A DNA stretch of 42,052 nucleotides from Dechloromonas sp. (GTDB taxonomy: Bacteria; Pseudomonadota; Gammaproteobacteria; Burkholderiales; Rhodocyclaceae): positions 1 to 42,052 of the forward strand of contig JAABQV010000022.1 of NCBI GenBank assembly GCA_011391255.1. Reading direction: 5' to 3'. A model generated the notes under the pieces. That model saw only the letters and a program-made list of their open reading frames with translations. It did no database searches and was not told the DNA's origin. Of this stretch, positions 36,711 through 42,052 are shown one piece after another (within the stretch, counting starts at the first letter, position 1; every line of letters starts with the position of its first letter). Made by a program: the position numbers and the translations under genes.

Positions 36711-39700
36711 GCGCTTACGACGATTATCTTAACGGCCTTGAGCAAGAAGATCAAAAGCGCAACAAGCTGACGCAATCACTCGGCGAGGCGGCAAGCGTTA
36801 ATCCGGACGAGTTCGCCAACCAGGTCAAACTGGCAAAGGCTGCCGCGATCAGTCTCGACGTGCTGCCGCAGTACAAGGAAGAGGCGCAGCAGGCCAAACT
36901 GTTCGGCGAGGTCGGCCTTGAAAAGTTGTGGAAAGATGCCCCGAAAACCTCTGATTTTCTCTCGCATCCGGATAACGCCAAACTGTCGCACGACGACACC
37001 GGAAATCTGAGCGGGTTCGAGCAGGCGGCCAAAACGCTCAAGGCGTGGCAAGGCCCGAAAGCATCATTGTCGTCTGTCGTGACTGGCCTGGCCAAATCGC
37101 TGCCGCAAGGCGCCGAGCTCGCTCGCCAGGGCATGCGCCAGCAGTTTGCCGACTTGCTCGGATTCGATGACATGAGTGCCGATGCCAGGCGCAAGTACGA
37201 ACAAGCGCAGTCTGCCGTCGGTTTGAGCACGCCGGAATTCGAGTCGAGTACGGCCAGCGGCATTTACTCAGGTGGCAGTTCGCTGATCCGCCAGATCCCC
37301 GGCCTTGCTGCGTCACTGCTGACCAGAAGCACGGCGCCGATGCTGGCGACCGCTGGCATCCAGACCGAGGCCGAGGCTTACGGCAAATATCGCGCGCGTG
37401 ATGCGAGCCCCGGCATGGCCGCCCTTGGCGCCGCTGCTGAAGGCGGAATCGAGGTCGCCACCGAACTGCTGCCGATGGGATACTTGCTGGAAAATCTCGG
37501 CAAAGTCGGCATGGGCAAATTCATCACCGGCCTGCTGGCACGCGAGATCCCCGGCGAACAGTTGGCAACGCTCGGCCAGGATGCTGTCGATACGGCGATC
37601 GCCAACCCCGACAAGACCTGGGCGGACTACGCCAAAGAACGACCAGATGCGGCATACCAGACCCTGTTGGCGACCGTCACGCAAGCCGGCGTAATGAGCT
37701 CGGCGATCACGATTGCACAGAAGGTCACCGACCGCGGCGCCCAGCGCGAACAGGAAGCCCAGCAAGCCGGCCAGATGGGCGAACTGCTTACCGGCATGAC
37801 CAAGCTGGCCGAGGCGAGCAAGCTACGCGAGCGCGATGTTGAAACCGCGCAGGGCTTTTTCCAGTCGGTACTCGATGAAGGCCGCGACTCGGTATTCATC
37901 ACACCGGAAGCGCTGGCACAGTCCGGACTGGCCGAGCAGATTGCCCAGGCGATCCCGGCCGTTGCCGAGCAGATCCAGACCGCCAGCGAATCCGGTCACG
38001 ACATCCGGCTGCCGATCGCCGAACTGATGGCGACCATGGCGGGGCCAGAACTGGCGCAGTCGATCATCCCGCACGTTGCTGTCGATCCCGGTGGCTTTAC
38101 GCCGACCACGGCGCAAGAGTACATGCAAAGCGACAAGGCGGCAGAATTGCAGGCCGAGGTCGAGAAGATCCTGGGCGAGAAGCAAGTCGATGACACCTTC
38201 AAGGCATCGGCCGAGATTGTGAAATCGCGCATTATTTCCGAGTTGACCGCAACAACCCGCTGGGATGACGCGAAGAACGAGGCCGACGCAACGATCTATT
38301 CAGCCTATTACGCGGTGCGCGCGGCACAGATCGGCGTGACACCGGAAACGCTTTACGATCAGCGACGGGTGAATTTCTCGGACACGATGATTGAGGGGGA
38401 GCAGTTTAATCAAGGCGGCAAGCTGGAGGACGTTAGCCAGGCATTCGACGCGGCCGGAATCAAGAATACCGTCAGCGAAAAAGATGGCGTAATCACCTTG
38501 TCGCAGATTGTTGTTCAAGAAGGCGAGCGACGCTTCGGTAAGGGCACTGCCGCCATGCAGGCGCTGATCGACTATGCCGACCGCACCGGCCAGCACATTG
38601 CGCTGTCACCGTCTGCCGACTTCGGCGGAAATAAAAAGCGACTGGTCGATTTCTATAAGCGCTTTGGTTTTGTGGAAAACAAGGGCAAGAACCGCGCTTT
38701 CACAACCAGTGAAAGCATGTACCGGCAGGCTGATGGCAAGGTTTTGTATCAGTCTGCCCTAGCATCCCAACAAGAACAGCAACGACGCGGAGAGGCGTCG
38801 ATGGAAAAAGCAATCGCCGGCGAGACAGTTGACGATGCGATGTCGCGTAATGGTTTAGGAAGCATTGCGTTTATTGGCGGGAGCGCAAAGGAGGGCGTTG
38901 CGCACCTGATTGCAAGACGAAATGCAGAAGGTAGCGATGGGGAAGCAATCGCCAGAATGATGCCGGAAGTTATTGCAAACGGCAGGGTTGTTGCTATTCA
39001 AGGCGAAGGGACAAACGGCGAGAGAGTGCGAATTTCGTACAAAGGGCATACTGCCCTGTTGTCGCTTTACCGCTTCGGTGAAAAGAAAACCTGGCTGCTG
39101 TCTGGGTGGGATGAAGATGGCGCGGTAGGGGTTAACCCAGGCCGCGCCTACGCTCCTTCGGCTTCCGGTATATCGCCTGCGGAGGGTGCTTCTGAACGTA
39201 TTACAGAACTAAATTCGCTCGTTGTCAATCCCGAAGAATTAAATCAAGCCAACGAAACAAACCTCGGAAAGTTTAGCCCTGAAAAGCTAACGGTCACGAT
39301 GTTGCAGGGCGCCAATTTCACGACGACCCTGCATGAAGGTGCTCACTTCTTTTTCGAGAATGACATCTTCCTCGCGTCGAAGATCATGGCCGACGCTGAC
39401 ATCCACGGTTACGACACGCTATCCGTAGGTGAGAAGCAGATCCTGCTGGACGTTTCCAAGCTGATGGATTGGCACGGCATCCAGGGCGACATCACCGAAC
39501 AGTTGCGCCAGTGGGAGAACATGGATTTCGAGGAAAAGCGCACCTATCACGAACGCACTGCCGAGTCGTTCGAGCGTTACCTGTTCGAGGGCAAGGCGCC
39601 CAGCATTGAACTGCAACCATATTTCCAACGCTTCGCGGCCTGGTGGAAGAAGGTTTATACCTCGATGCAGAACTTCCTGGCCAAGAATCCCGAGGCCGGC

Positions 39701-42052
39701 AAGTTAAATCCTGAGATTACCGCGGTGTTCGACCGCATGCTGGCAACGACCGAGCAGATCCAACTGGCCGAGCAAGGCCGTTCGATGATGCCGCTATTCC
39801 GCACGCAGGCCGAGGCAGCCAACATCGGCATGACACCGGCAGAGTTTGAGGCGTACCAGCACCAGGATGTCGACGCGACCAACACGGCGATTCAGGAACT
39901 GCAAGCGCGCGGACTGCGCGACATGCAATGGATACACAACGCACGCGGCAGGATCATCAAGCAGCTGCAAAAAGAATCGGCAGCCAAGCGCGCCGAGGTG
40001 CAGATGGAAGCGCGCGCCGAGATTATGAGCCAGCCGATTTACCGGGCCTGGGCATTCCTGACCGGGCGCATGACGGCCGACGACAATGTGACGGCACCGA
40101 AAGCGGCGAAGTCTGACCCGAACGTGCTGGATGAAACCGTCGATTCACTATTCGTCGCGATCGCCAAGCTGGGCGGCATCAAGAAAGCCGATGTCGTTAC
40201 CAGTTGGGGCGTCGATCCGAAAGACAAACCGACCAGCGGACTGTTCGGCAAGCCCTTATGGCGCGTCGAGGGTGGCCTGTCGATTGATGGCATGGCCGAG
40301 GCTTTAAGCCAATACGGCTATCTTGAGCAGGACGAAAACGGCAAGTGGGACATCCGCGAACTTGAGGACAAGTTCAAGGCCGAACTCGGTGGCGACACGC
40401 AATTCTCGAACGCTTACGATTACGCCGGCAACCAGGCACCTGGCAAGGCAGGCGAGGAAGTCGTCAATCCTGACGCAGTGCAGTATGGCCGACTGTCGCT
40501 GGCGGCGCTTGAGGAAATGGGTCTGCCGGTTGAACTGATCAATCACATGGTCGCGCTCAAGATGGTCGCCAAAGAAGGATGGCATCCGGATCTGCTGGCC
40601 GACAAGTTCGAGTTTTCATCTGGTGATGACATGGTGCGCCGGATCGCAGCGGTAGAAGCGCCCAAGGATGCGATCAACGGCCTGACCGACCAGCGCATGC
40701 TCGAACGCTTCGGTGATCTCTCCAGCCAGGAAGCCATCGACAGGGCGGCCGACCAGGCGATCCACAACGAAGTTCGGGCGCGCATGATGGCGAGCGAACT
40801 CAACGCTTTAGAAAACGCACTCGGCAAGCGCAAGACGCTGGCCAGTGCTGCCAAGGAATACGCGGTGGCGATGATCGGCCGCGTCAAGGTGCGCGACCTA
40901 AAGCCGGGGCAATACGCCAGTGCAGAGGCCCGCGCGCTAAAAGGGGCACAGGCAGCCAGCAAGGCCGGCGACATCGCCAAGGCGGCTGCCGAGCAACGCA
41001 ACGCGCTGATCAACAACTACGCGACCAGGGCAGCGCATGATGCGCAGGAAGAGATTGATACCGCACTGCGCTACCTGAAGAAGTTTGACAGTGCCGGCGT
41101 GCGCAAAGGTCTGGACGTTGATTACACCGACCAGATCGACGCCATGCTTGAGCGGTTCGACTTGCGCAAAGGCCAGTCGCTGAAGGCGATTGACAAGCGC
41201 GCAACGCTGGCCAAGTGGATGGAAGCGCAGAAGGCGTCCGGCGTTGATCCTGATATTTCCGACAAGCTGATCGACGAAGCATATCGCACGTCCTACAAGA
41301 ACATGACGGTCGAAGAAATGCGCGACCTGGTGGAAACCGTCAAGCATATCGAGCACCTTGGCCGACTCAAGCGCCGGCTATTGACGGCAAAGGATCAACG
41401 GGAATTTGCTGTGATTGTTGCCGAGGCCGAGGCGAGCATCCGCGAGAATGGCGGCGAAGCGCGCGACGTTGAACTTGAGTCGCCGAGCGGCATTGTGCCG
41501 TGGCTGGAAGGCGTCGCTGCCGGTCATCGCAAGTTTGCCAGCCTGCTGCGTCAGATGGATGGCGGCAAGGATGGCGGGCCGTTGTGGCGAGTCCTTGGGC
41601 GCACGATGAACGAGTCGGCGACCGCCGAAGCGGTGATGCTCGAACAGGCGACGATCAAGCTGGCCGAAATCTATAAGCCGATACTCGCGCTCAAAGGTGG
41701 CACGACCGGCGACCTCAAGTTCATCCCGGCAATCAATGCCAGCCTGACCAGGGGCGGCCGTCTATCGGTGGCGCTGAATTGGGGCAACGAGACAAACCGC
41801 AGTCGCGTTATGGATGGCGACCAGTGGAGCGGGGCACAGGTCAATGCCGTGCTGGCGACGCTGAGCAAGGAAGAGTGGACATTCGTCCAGAACGTATGGG
41901 ATCACATCGACAGCTACTGGCCACAGGTTGCCGAGAAAGAGCGGCGCGTTTCTGGCAAGGTGCCGGAAAAGGTCAAAGCCGAACCGTTCTCTGTCATGTT
42001 GCCGGACGGTTCGAGCATAACCCTTTCGGGTGGGTACTATCCGATCAAGTAC
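36707..42052 (+). CDS. Giant polyvalent ejection protein (partial, runs off the right edge)
   Basis: At least 1782 codons without a stop, from an ATG overlapping the previous stop. Segments in order: helical N-terminus; an Ala/Gly-rich, partly hydrophobic zone (about 150-260); a GNAT-like acetyltransferase at about 585-675 (FGKGTAAM at 610, FYKRFGF at 649); a small alpha/beta segment at about 705-810 (GLGSIAFIGG then His733) resembling the barnase/EndoU/RelE-like nuclease toxins of phage polyvalent proteins; a zincin-like HEGAH motif at 876-880 with AESFERY downstream as possible third ligand; then over 700 helical residues, ending GGYYPIKY, a motif common in large polyvalent proteins. It is probably packaged and injected with the DNA. 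Activities are inferred from motifs. Confidence 0.82.
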   Translation, partial: MSAYDDYLNGLEQEDQKRNKLTQSLGEAASVNPDEFANQVKLAKAAAISLDVLPQYKEEAQQAKLFGEVGLEKLWKDAPKTSDFLSHPDNAKLSHDDTGNLSGFEQAAKTLKAWQGPKASLSSVVTGLAKSLPQGAELARQGMRQQFADLLGFDDMSADARRKYEQAQSAVGLSTPEFESSTASGIYSGGSSLIRQIPGLAASLLTRSTAPMLATAGIQTEAEAYGKYRARDASPGMAALGAAAEGGIEVATELLPMGYLLENLGKVGMGKFITGLLAREIPGEQLATLGQDAVDTAIANPDKTWADYAKERPDAAYQTLLATVTQAGVMSSAITIAQKVTDRGAQREQEAQQAGQMGELLTGMTKLAEASKLRERDVETAQGFFQSVLDEGRDSVFITPEALAQSGLAEQIAQAIPAVAEQIQTASESGHDIRLPIAELMATMAGPELAQSIIPHVAVDPGGFTPTTAQEYMQSDKAAELQAEVEKILGEKQVDDTFKASAEIVKSRIISELTATTRWDDAKNEADATIYSAYYAVRAAQIGVTPETLYDQRRVNFSDTMIEGEQFNQGGKLEDVSQAFDAAGIKNTVSEKDGVITLSQIVVQEGERRFGKGTAAMQALIDYADRTGQHIALSPSADFGGNKKRLVDFYKRFGFVENKGKNRAFTTSESMYRQADGKVLYQSALASQQEQQRRGEASMEKAIAGETVDDAMSRNGLGSIAFIGGSAKEGVAHLIARRNAEGSDGEAIARMMPEVIANGRVVAIQGEGTNGERVRISYKGHTALLSLYRFGEKKTWLLSGWDEDGAVGVNPGRAYAPSASGISPAEGASERITELNSLVVNPEELNQANETNLGKFSPEKLTVTMLQGANFTTTLHEGAHFFFENDIFLASKIMADADIHGYDTLSVGEKQILLDVSKLMDWHGIQGDITEQLRQWENMDFEEKRTYHERTAESFERYLFEGKAPSIELQPYFQRFAAWWKKVYTSMQNFLAKNPEAGKLNPEITAVFDRMLATTEQIQLAEQGRSMMPLFRTQAEAANIGMTPAEFEAYQHQDVDATNTAIQELQARGLRDMQWIHNARGRIIKQLQKESAAKRAEVQMEARAEIMSQPIYRAWAFLTGRMTADDNVTAPKAAKSDPNVLDETVDSLFVAIAKLGGIKKADVVTSWGVDPKDKPTSGLFGKPLWRVEGGLSIDGMAEALSQYGYLEQDENGKWDIRELEDKFKAELGGDTQFSNAYDYAGNQAPGKAGEEVVNPDAVQYGRLSLAALEEMGLPVELINHMVALKMVAKEGWHPDLLADKFEFSSGDDMVRRIAAVEAPKDAINGLTDQRMLERFGDLSSQEAIDRAADQAIHNEVRARMMASELNALENALGKRKTLASAAKEYAVAMIGRVKVRDLKPGQYASAEARALKGAQAASKAGDIAKAAAEQRNALINNYATRAAHDAQEEIDTALRYLKKFDSAGVRKGLDVDYTDQIDAMLERFDLRKGQSLKAIDKRATLAKWMEAQKASGVDPDISDKLIDEAYRTSYKNMTVEEMRDLVETVKHIEHLGRLKRRLLTAKDQREFAVIVAEAEASIRENGGEARDVELESPSGIVPWLEGVAAGHRKFASLLRQMDGGKDGGPLWRVLGRTMNESATAEAVMLEQATIKLAEIYKPILALKGGTTGDLKFIPAINASLTRGGRLSVALNWGNETNRSRVMDGDQWSGAQVNAVLATLSKEEWTFVQNVWDHIDSYWPQVAEKERRVSGKVPEKVKAEPFSVMLPDGSSITLSGGYYPIKY

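Overview
The window is most of a temperate phage genome (a prophage) plus the edge of a second, smaller integrated element. Base composition, dense ATGA/TAATG gene overlaps and the affinities of the head and tail proteins point to a betaproteobacterial host (Burkholderiales/Rhodocyclales-like). The virion module looks like a short-tailed Bordetella BPP-1/T7-like podophage: Bbp19 and Bbp16 families, a head-tail connector portal, gp11/gp12-like tail tubular proteins and gp14-like and larger ejection proteins. The host call is inference; no host housekeeping gene is present. LAYOUT. Positions 1-4.3 kb hold a small element: a tyrosine recombinase with a coupled unknown gene, an AT-rich and G-rich control region with three inverted repeats, a RepL-like winged-helix replication initiator, and a second, larger tyrosine recombinase. 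At 4373-4425 lies the 3' part of a tRNA-Leu(CAG) with its terminator, read leftwards. It has no matching 5' half and is best read as an attachment-site copy separating the two elements. From 4.5 to 10.2 kb is a leftward early operon like lambda PL. It starts at a strong sigma70 promoter overlapped by operators (10155-10196) and runs through many small proteins, a single-strand-binding-like protein and Gp157, ending in a DUF4224 gene and the phage integrase. From 10.2 to 12.2 kb is a leftward lysogeny operon: a LexA-like cI repressor, a four-helix membrane protein, a lipoprotein and two small proteins, closed by an intrinsic terminator. At 12.2 kb is the divergent control region with TTACAC-N5-GTGTAA-type operators and an apparently leaderless cro-like gene, followed by a UUCG-loop terminator. 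From 12.5 to 16 kb is the rightward early operon: an RHH regulator, a zinc protein, a DUF1376 replication gene with internal repeats (possible origin), a lambda-P-like loader, RusA and an HTH regulator. From 16.1 kb to the right edge is the late region: TerS, TerL, a small cassette with an acetyltransferase, the portal, a receptor-recognition cassette (about 7 kb) placed between portal and scaffold, scaffold, major capsid protein, cement protein, tail tube genes, then three ejection proteins. The last of these is at least 1782 aa and runs off the window. HOW IT WORKS TOGETHER. Repressor at shared operators would silence both early operons while its own operon expresses the membrane protein and lipoprotein, plausible superinfection-exclusion factors. 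After induction the left operon supplies recombination and excision functions and the right operon supplies replication; read-through of the cro terminator probably needs antitermination or a second promoter. MOST UNUSUAL SIGNALS: a repeated TAGGG(G)TGCGCGTA element at three late-gene stop codons, two copies followed by a 17-nt spacer, TAAATT and an ATG without Shine-Dalgarno sequence; a giant ejection protein combining acetyltransferase-like, nuclease-toxin-like and HExxH segments; a Gly-X hexanucleotide-repeat gene; and a decayed HNH endonuclease after the portal gene. No lysis genes, reverse transcriptase or right attachment site are visible; they would lie outside the window if present.
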